20,023 nucleotides of DNA from a virus, in IMG/VR virus record IMGVR_UViG_3300034111_000311, positions 1 through 20,023 of that record. The stretch is one strand, 5' to 3'. The notes beneath the pieces were generated by a model. It was given only the letters and a program-made list of their open reading frames with translations. It did no database searches and was not told the origin of the DNA. A program made the translations under genes and the position numbers. Each line of letters opens with the position of its first letter. The first letter of the stretch is position 1. Below are positions 1 through 7,286 of this stretch, in pieces.

Positions 1-265
1 AACGACCGGCGGCATCCTGCGCGGCTTCGTTCTGTTTGTGGGCCGTAGTCTCCCAGCCGAACTTTGTGTTCTCTTGCTGCGCTTTCTGATCGGCGAGGCG
101 CATCTCCTGCGCCGCCTTCTGCTGCGCGACATCGGCAGCGCGTATTTGAGCGGCAAGGGCCTGCGCACGCGCCTGCGCCTCAATGCCACCGCCGTTTGTC
201 AGTCCTGAGAGCGCCGATGCGTTTGAGTTCGCGTAGGGGTCGTTAATTTCCTGCAGGATCGGCAT
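1..265 (-). CDS. N-terminal part of a putative internal virion (DNA-ejection) protein, truncated by the window edge
   Basis: An ATG at 265 opens a frame that runs without a stop to the window edge, giving 88 codons. The start overlaps the stop of the preceding gene as TAATG, the same coupling used elsewhere in this operon. The visible part begins MPILQEINDPYANSNA, then becomes very rich in Ala and Gln with alternating Arg, Lys and Glu (residues about 29-88), as in a long helical or coiled-coil segment. This composition, and the place after two other Ala/Gln-rich genes, suits a large podovirus internal or ejection protein. That role is inferred: no catalytic domain is visible and the C-terminus lies outside the window. 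The frame itself is well supported by codon choice (many GCG, CAG and GCC codons). Confidence 0.7.
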   Translation of the reverse strand, partial: MPILQEINDPYANSNASALSGLTNGGGIEAQARAQALAAQIRAADVAQQKAAQEMRLADQKAQQENTKFGWETTAHKQNEAAQDAAGR

Positions 266-1083
266 TAGAAAAATCCTCCCCCTGAACCAGCAGCTTCGCC
301 CATGCCCTTCATGCCGGAGCCAAAGAGACCAGCAAGGCCCATCGCCGGGCTTTGCTTGTATTGATACTGAGACGCGGGGATTTGCATCTCGGCGTTGTAG
401 ACGTTCATATCGCCGCGCCTAAAGTTGTTGAAAAGATCGATCGTCTGTCCTGATTTCTGCAGGATCAGCGGATTGACTGTGCCGAGGCCGCCATACGATC
501 CGCCGTAAGCGGAGAGATCAGCGAGCGCGTTGATTTGACCACGCGCGCCGCGCGCTGCGATGTTCAGCTTGCGCGCAAGGTCACTCCTGAAGAGATCGGT
601 GCCGCCCTTCGATCCTTGAATGCTTGGATCAAACGAGAAGCCGCCCTCCTTGGAGGCGGGAGCCACAACTGTCTTGTCGGATGTCGGCGCGTCGGTGTAG
701 GTCGCGATGCCCTTGCCGCCGGGGCCTGTGTCGATCGCATGCGTCTGCGCGCTGGAGTTGCCGAGGGACGCCGGGTAGGGCACATTCGTGATCGGCTGGC
801 TGTCGCCGTTGAGATAAGACGCGAGGCGCGCACTCTCTTGAGACTGTCGCGCGATCTGCGTCGATGCGCTCATGTCATCGAGTGCGGCAGACCATGCGCC
901 CTCTGCCTGACCACGAAACGCATTCTGCGTCTGCATATGCTGGTTCATCAGCATAAGCTTCATCATCGCGTGGTCTTTGTTAGCCTTGTCCTGCTGCTGG
1001 GCGGCCTTCTGCCGGCCCATAGCGTCCATCACCTTTGTGCCGGCGCCGACGCCAGTGGAGAGGAGAGAACCCGGATCACACAT
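265..1083 (-). CDS. Putative internal virion protein, Gly/Ser/Ala-rich, 272 aa
   Basis: The protein begins MCDPGSLLSTGVGAGTKVMD. It then has a Lys/Gln/Met-rich helical stretch (about residues 23-56), an Ala/Ser/Gln-rich segment, and a Gly-rich C-terminus ending GSGGGFF. No transmembrane helix or catalytic motif is evident. The start is preceded by AAGGA about nine bases upstream, and that sequence overlaps the TAA of the upstream gene. The stop overlaps the next start as TAATG. Podovirus genomes commonly encode several such low-complexity internal proteins after the tail hub, which enter the head during assembly and are ejected with the DNA. Assignment to that class rests on position and composition; I do not recognise a named family with certainty. 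Confidence 0.7.
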   Translation of the reverse strand: MCDPGSLLSTGVGAGTKVMDAMGRQKAAQQQDKANKDHAMMKLMLMNQHMQTQNAFRGQAEGAWSAALDDMSASTQIARQSQESARLASYLNGDSQPITNVPYPASLGNSSAQTHAIDTGPGGKGIATYTDAPTSDKTVVAPASKEGGFSFDPSIQGSKGGTDLFRSDLARKLNIAARGARGQINALADLSAYGGSYGGLGTVNPLILQKSGQTIDLFNNFRRGDMNVYNAEMQIPASQYQYKQSPAMGLAGLFGSGMKGMGEAAGSGGGFF

Positions 1084-1094
1084 TCATCTAATCC

Positions 1095-1697
1095 TTAACC
1101 GATCATCCGACCGGCATTCTGTGAAGACGCGCCGCCCTTCATGCCGCCAAAGCCAGCACTCTTGTAGGCCTGTCCCGTATTGTAGCCCTGCATGTAATTG
1201 CCGGCGCCGATGATGCCGACATTGAACATCTGGCCGAGAGGAGACAGCGACGGCTGATCCTGACCGATGCCCTTTGCAGCCGTGAGAGCGCTGCTTGCTG
1301 CGAGGTCTGGATCACTCGTTGAATTTAGCTGACTGATCAGTCCGGCCTTTTCAGACGCAACGCGCGAGCGAAGGTTTGACGCAGCTTGGTCGCCTTGCTG
1401 CAGCACGCTTGCACGGTTGAGCGCATTCTGTCTCGCGAGGTCAGCAGTGTTAGTCGCAGCCATAGAGGAATTAAGCGTCCCAGCCCGCGCCAACCGATAC
1501 GAGAGTTCATTCTGCGCGTCCTTATATTGCTTCTCTTCCTGCGGCATGTTGTATTCGTTATTCGCCGTCGCAAAGTTGCGGAAATAATCATCATCGAAGC
1601 CCTTGAAGGCTCCATCGATGCGGCTCATTCCCTGCTTAATGCGCGACTGCCGATCGGCCTCTTGCTGCTGCGCAACGAAGGCGTTGATGATGCCCAT
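1095..1697 (-). CDS. Putative internal virion protein, Ala/Gln/Asn-rich, 200 aa
   Basis: The protein has a charged, Gln-rich N-terminal helix (MGIINAFVAQQQEADRQSRI), a long Ala/Arg/Gln helical middle (about residues 55-125), and a Gly/Met-rich C-terminus containing a mildly hydrophobic stretch around FNVGIIGAGNYMQG. Size, composition and position next to the 272-aa protein fit a second internal or DNA-ejection protein of a short-tailed phage; this is inference from context. The ATG at 1697 lacks a strong Shine-Dalgarno sequence. The 78 bases between it and the upstream acetyltransferase-like gene hold only a 15-codon ORF of doubtful meaning. The upstream frame stays open for some distance but offers no better start. 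Confidence 0.7.
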   Translation of the reverse strand: MGIINAFVAQQQEADRQSRIKQGMSRIDGAFKGFDDDYFRNFATANNEYNMPQEEKQYKDAQNELSYRLARAGTLNSSMAATNTADLARQNALNRASVLQQGDQAASNLRSRVASEKAGLISQLNSTSDPDLAASSALTAAKGIGQDQPSLSPLGQMFNVGIIGAGNYMQGYNTGQAYKSAGFGGMKGGASSQNAGRMIG

Positions 1698-1775
1698 CGA
1701 CTGATCGGTTGAGTTCGTCTGCGAGGATTTACCGCCGATAGGAGCCTCCGGCCATTTTTAGGTCTTGGCGAACCA

Positions 1776-2276
1776 TCAGAAGGCCCTCGTCATAATAGCG
1801 CCGGCGTGCTTGAAGCCGGCCTTGGCGAATAGGTTCTGCAAGGATTTTGTTTCCTTCATGCCTGAAGAGATCGGCGCGGAGATGGCGCACGCGCCTTCAT
1901 TCTTGGCTATGTCCAGCATGAAGCTGACAAGCATCCGGCCAATCGGGGAGCGCCGATATTCGGGGCGCACATAGATCGTGTGGAGAACTGCGATCGGCTC
2001 CTCGCAGAAACTGTCGTCCATCGACCAAGAGATCACGCCGGCGATCTTGCCATCCACGCGAGCGATGACGTGCGGGAAAGCGCCCGTCGAGATGACGCGC
2101 TTCAACCACGCGGCTGCTTTGTTCGGTGAGTAGGTGATGCCGTTGCCGGCGTAGTCGCTCTCGGCGAAAAAGTCTTTGAACAAGTATGTCAGCGCGACAA
2201 CGTCATGCGTCGTCGCGAGATCATAATCGCAAAGCGGCAGTTTCTTCTTTACGGGAGCGTCAAGTGTTTGGTTCAT
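1776..2276 (-). CDS. GNAT-fold acetyltransferase-like protein (second of a tandem pair), 166 aa
   Basis: Residues about 68-165 show the GNAT layout: strands with VIARVDGKIAGVISW, then motif A with VLHTIYVRPEYRRSPIGRML (97-116), then a C-terminal helix and LFAKAGFKHAGA. The acetyl-CoA loop reads RRSPIG, so Pro sits where the usual R/Q-x-x-G-x-G/A has its first Gly; activity may be altered. The ATG at 2276 is chosen because the frame upstream to 2429 lies wholly inside the other acetyltransferase-like gene; this start overlaps that gene by 17 bases, with a weak GGGTG upstream. Another ATG at 2288 is possible. GNAT-like proteins occur in the structural clusters of many podoviruses. Whether this one acetylates a host or virion target, or is structural, is unknown. 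Confidence 0.75.
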   Translation of the reverse strand: MNQTLDAPVKKKLPLCDYDLATTHDVVALTYLFKDFFAESDYAGNGITYSPNKAAAWLKRVISTGAFPHVIARVDGKIAGVISWSMDDSFCEEPIAVLHTIYVRPEYRRSPIGRMLVSFMLDIAKNEGACAISAPISSGMKETKSLQNLFAKAGFKHAGAIMTRAF

Positions 2277-2727
2277 CGAGCACCCATGCATAAAGCAGCA
2301 TGTCTTGGTGCGAGGAGCCAAACCCCCTGAGAACGGCCTCTTGATTAAAACCAAGAGAGGTGAGCCACCGCTGGGAGGCTCGATTTTCGGGATGCACAAT
2401 GCACTGCGCGCGATGCAGTCCCGAAGCAATTAACGCCGGGACCATATACGCTTTTGCGTAGTCTGTCATCTCCCGAATGGCAGACTTATAGTCATTCGTG
2501 CCGAAGCCCCAAACAGTCGCCACGCCAGCATGTGCGGGCTTCGCGCCAAGCGCCATGACGGGCTGGCCGATACTCCCGGCGGCCCATTTCCACGGGGACG
2601 CATGGGCGTCGATCGCGATGCTCGCCGGCGACATATCCTCACGCGTCTCGGCGAGTTCCTGCTGGTCACGCTCGCGCAGATTGTGCGCGAGGTAGTAGAG
2701 GTCGAGGAGGGTCGCCGGGGCGATCAT
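2260..2727 (-). CDS. GNAT-like virion-module protein (T7 gp13-type candidate), 155 aa
   Basis: The N-terminus (LYYLAHNLRERDQQELAET, residues 10-28) resembles the start of phage proteins of the T7 gp13/DUF2833 kind. The C-terminal half carries a RimJ-like GNAT signature: HPENRASQRWLTSLGF (112-127) followed by QDMLLYAWVL. The central acetyl-CoA loop (motif A) is not recognisable, so it may have the fold without the activity. The gene starts directly after the TAA of the tail hub gene (TAA-ATG) and overlaps the next GNAT-like gene by 17 bases, so the two are probably co-translated. T7 gp13 is required for virion assembly; a similar role is possible but is inferred only from resemblance and position. 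Confidence 0.7.
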   Translation of the reverse strand: MIAPATLLDLYYLAHNLRERDQQELAETREDMSPASIAIDAHASPWKWAAGSIGQPVMALGAKPAHAGVATVWGFGTNDYKSAIREMTDYAKAYMVPALIASGLHRAQCIVHPENRASQRWLTSLGFNQEAVLRGFGSSHQDMLLYAWVLDEPNT

Positions 2728-4944
2728 TTACGCCTCATCATCAGCGACCCTGAAATGGATCGCAGCGTTGCAGAGCGTCGCCGGGCCGGGGGCCTCATGG
2801 TAGAAGCGCATCGAGACGTGCGAGGCGTAGCCCTGCATCCCAAAGCGGCCCTTATTCCATGTCGGGCTGGTCATCGTGCCGAGGAATTCCTCTGCCTCCG
2901 GCAGGTCGTAGTTGTAGGAGACTGAAGCCTGCCACGCACCCTCGACCGTAGCATCCAGAGCCTCAAACATTTTGTTGTGGCCGGGCTTGCCGCCGTCGAG
3001 ATACGGGAAGCGCACCTCAACCGGGCAGGCGTCATACTCCTCGCCCGTCTTGCCGCCGAAGGCGTAGAGGTCGTCGCCCGAGCGCACAAAGATATGATCG
3101 CCGGCAGAGACGATGTAGTCGATCGTGAAGGGCACCGTGTAGAGGCTCCACGCCGTGATCGCCGGGCCGGGGAAATAAGACAGCACCAAAATCTCGTTCG
3201 GGAAGACTGCCCAAAAGCGCCCCACGATCGGCTCAATGATCGCCTTGCAGTTCTTGAGGTAGAGGAGACCCTTTTCCCTCGCGATCTGCAGGATTATGCG
3301 ATCGACCGGCGATCCGATGTCGGTGACGGCGGCGCTGTTAGATGCGTCGCGGGCCTTCATCGAGCGAAGGCCTGAACTGTTCAGATAGAGCACGTCGCCG
3401 GAGCCATACTGCTGCACGCTCTTTGGCGCCCGCGTCCCATTGTTGCGCAGCACCTGCGCCAGCGCGTTCTGATCGGGGTCGGGGTCCATCGACCAAAGCT
3501 GCGATGTCTGCTCACTCAGGACGGCGAGTTTGTCGAAATAGATTTCTAGGCCCTGCAGGCCCATACCGCCGCTCTCCTGCAGCGCCACATCCATGAAGCC
3601 GCAACCATTGCGCTGATCGCTCTCTTCAATCCACGCCAAGTCTTCAGCGCTGGGGTCGCTCGCGACCCAATTACCCATGCCCGCGTCATCGACCGTCCAT
3701 GTGTAGCATTTCTTTTTCGCTGGCAGGATGATGTATTCGTTCTGCACGCCTTGGATCGGCAGCACCGAGACAACTGTCGCACCGCTTGGCGGCACGTCTG
3801 AAATCTCTTCCCACAGCTTCGGGTATTTGATCGCGGAGAAGGCTACATGCCGCCCCCAGATTGAATACATTTTCGTCTGATATGATTTGACGAAATAACC
3901 CTTGCCGGAGCCTTCCGTCTTCTCGTATGTGCGCGTCGTGGTGTCAGGGTCAGATGTATCGTAAAAGTGCGGGTTATAGTCGATCGGGCCAACCGTCCAG
4001 ACAGTCCAAGCCGTGCCGCTCCATATGTATGTCTTGCCGTCAGTGGTGTTGAGGAAGACTTGCTTCTCGATAGGCGGGGATGCAGGGAGGACCGCAACCG
4101 TAGCGGTCGGCGTCCACGTCACCCACGCACCATTCGTCAGCTTGAAGCGCGTGTTCGAAGATGTGTTGAGATAGATGTCACCCTCCTTCGCGATCGGCGG
4201 CAGTTCATCGCCAGTAGCGTTCGGGGTGAATAGAGACCAAGTGCCGGCAGTTATGATGATGTAAGTCAGGCCGTTGCCTGTGTTGTAGTAAGTGTCTCCG
4301 ACTTTATACTGCGCGGCGTTTGGCGGCGTATCTGTCGAGACCTTCGGAGTTATCGTGGCCCATAAACCGCCAGTGAACTTGTAGTTTCGGTTCGATAGAT
4401 TTTGATGAAACGTGCGGCCTTCGACCGCACCCGGCTCGTAGGGCAGGGTGAAATTCACAGCCCAATTCTGCCACGCCTTGCCGGACCAGCGATGATAGCT
4501 GTTATCAGTCGATAGCTGATAGATCGCGCCTGTCGCGACCCCTGCGGGGTTTGTAGCGCCTGACGATGCTGGAGCCGGAGGCGATGGCGTCTTGTCGTAG
4601 AATGTCACATAGATCGAGCCGTCGAACACGTCATAGTCCATCATGCGTGCAGTGGGCGACGCATACGGCAGCTTGTGAAATTCCAGCGATGCCCCGGTCA
4701 TGCCGAGATTAGGCGCCGTCATATCGGTGTTGAGCGAGAACGCGACGACCTTGTTGCCGACAGCCGCGAGGCCCTTCGTGCCTGCAAGGCTCGCCACCTT
4801 CACGAATGCGCGGCGCTTTTCAATCTCACCGCCCGGCGTGACCGCCGCATTGGTGAGACGGGTGAGCGCGCCGGCTGGTGTGGTCAGAGGGCTTTTGCGG
4901 GCGTCAAGGCCGTTCTTGTAGTTATCGATCGCAAGATACGGCAT
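2728..4944 (-). CDS. Tail hub / tail tubular B-like protein with an inserted repeat array, 738 aa
   Basis: The N-terminus MPYLAIDNYKNGLDARKSPL, followed by TRLTNAAVTPGGEIEKRRAF, is the hallmark opening of podovirus tail-hub proteins (P22 gp10 or T7 gp12-like), in which a beta-rich ring continues the portal-connector channel. Residues about 330-738 look like the propeller body of that family, with repeated YLNSSGLRSM, VGRFWAVFP and DGSIYVTFY-type blades. Between residues about 139 and 320 lies an array of five degenerate repeats of roughly 35-40 residues, each with an N-T turn, a Tyr and a G-x-W-x-x-W/F-T-P ending; the pattern also occurs in fibre proteins and probably decorates the outside of the tail. 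The gene follows the connector gene by four bases and abuts the GNAT-like gene, which fits a tail-assembly operon. The hub role is well supported by N-terminus, size and position; P22 versus T7 affiliation is not settled. Confidence 0.82.
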   Translation of the reverse strand: MPYLAIDNYKNGLDARKSPLTTPAGALTRLTNAAVTPGGEIEKRRAFVKVASLAGTKGLAAVGNKVVAFSLNTDMTAPNLGMTGASLEFHKLPYASPTARMMDYDVFDGSIYVTFYDKTPSPPAPASSGATNPAGVATGAIYQLSTDNSYHRWSGKAWQNWAVNFTLPYEPGAVEGRTFHQNLSNRNYKFTGGLWATITPKVSTDTPPNAAQYKVGDTYYNTGNGLTYIIITAGTWSLFTPNATGDELPPIAKEGDIYLNTSSNTRFKLTNGAWVTWTPTATVAVLPASPPIEKQVFLNTTDGKTYIWSGTAWTVWTVGPIDYNPHFYDTSDPDTTTRTYEKTEGSGKGYFVKSYQTKMYSIWGRHVAFSAIKYPKLWEEISDVPPSGATVVSVLPIQGVQNEYIILPAKKKCYTWTVDDAGMGNWVASDPSAEDLAWIEESDQRNGCGFMDVALQESGGMGLQGLEIYFDKLAVLSEQTSQLWSMDPDPDQNALAQVLRNNGTRAPKSVQQYGSGDVLYLNSSGLRSMKARDASNSAAVTDIGSPVDRIILQIAREKGLLYLKNCKAIIEPIVGRFWAVFPNEILVLSYFPGPAITAWSLYTVPFTIDYIVSAGDHIFVRSGDDLYAFGGKTGEEYDACPVEVRFPYLDGGKPGHNKMFEALDATVEGAWQASVSYNYDLPEAEEFLGTMTSPTWNKGRFGMQGYASHVSMRFYHEAPGPATLCNAAIHFRVADDEA
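3985..4530 (-). repeat. Five degenerate ~36-40-aa repeats within the tail hub protein
   Basis: Protein residues about 139-320 of the hub protein divide into five units, starting near residues 139, 175, 214, 253 and 293. The aligned core is GDxYxNT followed by five to eight residues, then Tyr or Phe, a short turn with Gly, and W-x-x-W/F-T-P. Examples are GDTYYNT...GTWSLFTP, GDIYLNT...GAWVTWTP and KQVFLNT...GTAWTVWT. The DNA copies have diverged, so this is an old amplification kept at protein level. Confidence 0.7.
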
Positions 4945-4948
4945 GAGA

Positions 4949-5659
4949 TCACGATCCCCCCATCGGGATATAATCGAGGCCGGGGCGCAGGCCGTGATTG
5001 TATTGATCGCTGCGCTGTGCGCCGAAGGTCGTAACGCGCATCTTGGCGCTTGTCTGATTGCCCAGCAGGCGCTTCAGGTGGCGCTGCGCCTTGTCGCCCT
5101 TCGCCTGCGCGTCTGCAGCCTTGGCGCGGATCAGCAACTCTTCAGCGGCGAATAGTGTGATGGCCGTCGCGTCGATCGTGCAGTAGTCGTCGGTGTCCGT
5201 CATGTCCTTGAGGGGCTTCATGCCCTTCAGGCGCATGTAGCCGGGATTGACAGGCTCCGGCCAAATGCGAATTCGCGGCGGCTCATGCGCCGTCGTTTCC
5301 CAGAATTCGATCGTCGTGCCCTTCTGCGCGGCGATGCCTTCCGGCAGGATCGCGTCTTCAGGGATGCCGTATTGAACGGGAAGCCATGTGTGAGATTTCG
5401 GCTGCGCGTAATAGACGGCGCGTATCTGCTCGAATTGGAGCTCGGCGGGGTAGGCGTATTCAGTCTGCCCTGCGACGATCTGTAGGTCGGCCCTGATCTG
5501 CAGTTGCGGCCACTGAAAGGCGACCCACAACTCCTCCTGCGTGCGGCGCAGAATGTGCTTCAGGGTCTCAACGGCATTGAGACCCTGAGAGGCGGTGAGC
5601 GCATGCCCGGCTTCGGCGCGGACATCTGTGACTAATTCACCAAGCGTTTTCACCGCCAT
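4949..5659 (-). CDS. Head-tail connector / adaptor protein (P22 gp4 or T7 gp11-like), 236 aa
   Basis: The protein begins MAVKTLGELVTDVRAEAGH and has a helical N-terminal half with LKHILRRTQEELWVAFQWPQ (residues 33-52), a mixed middle with a QTEYAYPAELQFEQIRAVYY segment, and a helical C-terminal third (AAEELLIRAKAADAQAKGDK). This is the architecture of podovirus adaptor proteins that dock twelve copies under the portal, with a long extended C-terminus reaching the neighbour. It lies between the capsid region and the hub gene, the usual place for the adaptor. The start has AAAGGA 7-8 bases upstream. The adaptor call is confident from context; relatedness to P22 gp4 rather than T7 gp11 is not resolved. 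Confidence 0.78.
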   Translation of the reverse strand: MAVKTLGELVTDVRAEAGHALTASQGLNAVETLKHILRRTQEELWVAFQWPQLQIRADLQIVAGQTEYAYPAELQFEQIRAVYYAQPKSHTWLPVQYGIPEDAILPEGIAAQKGTTIEFWETTAHEPPRIRIWPEPVNPGYMRLKGMKPLKDMTDTDDYCTIDATAITLFAAEELLIRAKAADAQAKGDKAQRHLKRLLGNQTSAKMRVTTFGAQRSDQYNHGLRPGLDYIPMGGS

Positions 5660-5671
5660 CTCAGTTTCCTT

Positions 5672-6064
5672 TTACTTGAAAGCCCGCACGGGCTTTTCAG
5701 CGGCAGCGGCAGGAGCCGGCGCCGGGGGCTTCATCTCGTAGGGATCGTCGGCGGCGAGCGGGTTCTTCCAACCGACAGGCGCTTCAGCGAGACGTGCGCC
5801 AGTGGCCTCCAGTTCCATCTGCGGATTGCGACCGGGGAAAACCTCTTCCAGCACGTCACTGCCGTAGACGCGCTGCAGGCGCTCTTTCTCTGCCTTGGCG
5901 GTCTGCTCAACACTGGCGAAGGGCTTAACGTCGATCACGCTGTCGTCGCCGTGAAGGAAACGCAGCACCTCAACCTCTGGGAGCGAAATCGGATTGAATG
6001 GCGTGCGCGCAACCGTGTTGCGCAAATCACCCATCAAGCGAACCGTTGCTGAACAAAAATGCAT
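5672..6064 (-). CDS. Small structural-module protein of unknown function, 130 aa
   Basis: The ATG at 6064 is chosen because it has AAGGA seven to eight bases upstream; an in-frame start at 6091 would add nine residues without that site. The recognisable core is FNPISLPEVEVLRFLHGDDSVIDV (within residues 23-46), a Pro-Glu-Val/Leu-His-Gly-Asp pattern that I associate with small hypothetical proteins just after podovirus major capsid genes. The C-terminus is a flexible Ala/Pro tail ending KPVRAFK. No catalytic or membrane feature is seen. Its place between capsid and connector genes suggests a head-completion or decoration role, but the function is unknown. Tandem hairpins lie just upstream, between it and the capsid gene. 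Confidence 0.7.
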   Translation of the reverse strand: MHFCSATVRLMGDLRNTVARTPFNPISLPEVEVLRFLHGDDSVIDVKPFASVEQTAKAEKERLQRVYGSDVLEEVFPGRNPQMELEATGARLAEAPVGWKNPLAADDPYEMKPPAPAPAAAAEKPVRAFK

Positions 6065-6101
6065 TGTGATTTCCTTACACTCTGATTGCACTCTCTGAGG
6101 C

Positions 6102-6160
6102 GAGGCTCGCGGAGACCGCGAGCCTCTATCCTCGCGCCGCCGGAGTGCAGACGGCGGCGC
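6102..6160 (-). promoter_or_regulatory. Tandem GC-rich hairpins downstream of the major capsid gene
   Basis: Two perfect inverted repeats occupy the 108-base gap after the capsid stop. The first in transcription order has a 9-bp stem (6134-6142 with 6152-6160, nine-base loop). The second has an 11-bp stem (6102-6112 with 6116-6126, three-base loop). Neither is followed by a U-tract on the transcribed strand, so they are not classical intrinsic terminators. They could attenuate transcription or protect the capsid message 3' end; both uses are inferred. Confidence 0.6.
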
Positions 6161-6172
6161 AAAGATATTCTG

Positions 6173-7246
6173 TTATTCGATGTCCATGACGATCGAGGAG
6201 TTAAGCTGCGAAGCAACCAACTGACCCGTCGAGGTGATCGACTTGAAGACGATGAACTGATCCGCCGGGCGCGTCGGATTGTGGTCCTTGCGCCATTCAC
6301 CCTGCATAGCCATCAGGAAGATTTTCGACGTGTCGAGCCAGTAGCAGCGCTTCGACATATTCATGTCGTCGAGCGTCGGATCATACACAAAAGTGGTGTT
6401 TAGATATTTTGTTGCCCCGATTGACACATCATCAGAGCCGGTAACACCAGTCGTGCTATACAGAGCATTGGCGCGACGCTCGCGCTCCATCGCGTCGAGG
6501 AAGTCAGAACCGCACACAGCAAAGTTCGGCTTTCCACCGTAACGAATTAGCTGGCGATATTCCCAGCTAAGAGCCTGCAGGATGCTTCCGCCATCAGCCA
6601 CATTGAATTTCAAAGGACCGAGACCACCAGCAGCAGCGCTGGCGGCAGTGCGGGCGCGGTTACGCCAGAACGCAGTCGTCGCGCGATCAATGCCGCCGGT
6701 CGTGCCGACCGCAGGATTGTCGAGGATGATTGACTGCAGGCCAGCGAAGCCCTTCGGATCGGCAGTGCCATCCGAATACAGCATCGTGTTCATGCTGCGC
6801 GCATACTGTTCAGCGAGGCTTTCCAGCTTCGTCTGGATCAGATTAACGAGCACCGTCAGTTCACGCTGCGAATGATTAGACATCGCATCACGATCATCAG
6901 TGATCGAGATGCCATCTATTTTCGCCTCGGTGTGGGAAAACGACAGACCAATATGTGTTTCGCGCCAAGGATACGCAGCGCGCTTCATGTTGGCCGGGGT
7001 CATGAATTTTACGACATCAAGATGATGGTAGCCCTTCAGAACATCGTTGCCGCTGCCATCGCCATACTCGCCGAGAATTGCCAGCGAGATGTCAGATTTT
7101 CCGCCGGGAAATTCTTTCTTGCCGCGTTCCATCTTATCGAGAAACGGACGCGCCTGAAGCGTCTGCGGAAAGTAGTCGCCACGATTAAAGAAGAAATCGA
7201 GCGATGAGTTGAAGATGTTAGTGATTTCACCTGCTGTAAACGCCAT
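6173..7246 (-). CDS. Major capsid protein, 357 aa
   Basis: Length and position (directly after the scaffold gene and before the connector genes) fit a podovirus major capsid protein, which normally takes the HK97 fold and assembles into the shell on a scaffold core. Telling segments are an N-terminal helix region (ITNIFNSSLDFFFNRGDYF), a long helix (LVNLIQTKLESLAEQYARSM), then GFAGLQSIILDNPAVGTTGG and a GGIDRATTAFWRNRA motif common in this type of capsid protein. The C-terminal half has QFIVFKSITSTGQLVASQLN, a beta-rich segment. The ATG is preceded by AGGA about nine bases upstream. There is a hairpin before the gene and a tandem pair after it. No protease gene or cleavage prodomain is evident, in line with a separate scaffold. 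Confidence 0.85.
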   Translation of the reverse strand: MAFTAGEITNIFNSSLDFFFNRGDYFPQTLQARPFLDKMERGKKEFPGGKSDISLAILGEYGDGSGNDVLKGYHHLDVVKFMTPANMKRAAYPWRETHIGLSFSHTEAKIDGISITDDRDAMSNHSQRELTVLVNLIQTKLESLAEQYARSMNTMLYSDGTADPKGFAGLQSIILDNPAVGTTGGIDRATTAFWRNRARTAASAAAGGLGPLKFNVADGGSILQALSWEYRQLIRYGGKPNFAVCGSDFLDAMERERRANALYSTTGVTGSDDVSIGATKYLNTTFVYDPTLDDMNMSKRCYWLDTSKIFLMAMQGEWRKDHNPTRPADQFIVFKSITSTGQLVASQLNSSIVMDIE

Positions 7247-7264
7247 TGTCTTATTCCTGCAATT

Positions 7265-7285
7265 CCGAGGACGTTAAATCCTCAG
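7265..7285 (-). promoter_or_regulatory. Hairpin between scaffold and capsid genes
   Basis: On the transcribed strand CTGAGGA and TCCTCGG pair over seven positions, one a G-U wobble, with the seven-base loop TTTAACG. It sits immediately after the scaffold stop and about 12 bases before the capsid Shine-Dalgarno sequence. The ten bases GGATTTAACG are identical to the core of the hairpin upstream of the scaffold gene. No U-tract follows, so termination is unlikely; control of capsid:scaffold translation or message stability is possible. Confidence 0.55.
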
Positions 7286-7286
7286 A

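Noticed and set aside
1729-1776. 15-codon ORF overlapping the GNAT stop as TGATG
   Set aside because: It is too short to judge and the peptide has no distinctive feature. A TGATG alone is common by chance.
2277-2429. 51-residue N-terminal extension of the downstream GNAT-like gene
   Set aside because: It lies inside the other GNAT-like gene in another frame and has no GNAT-like sequence; the ATG at 2276 gives a normal-sized domain.
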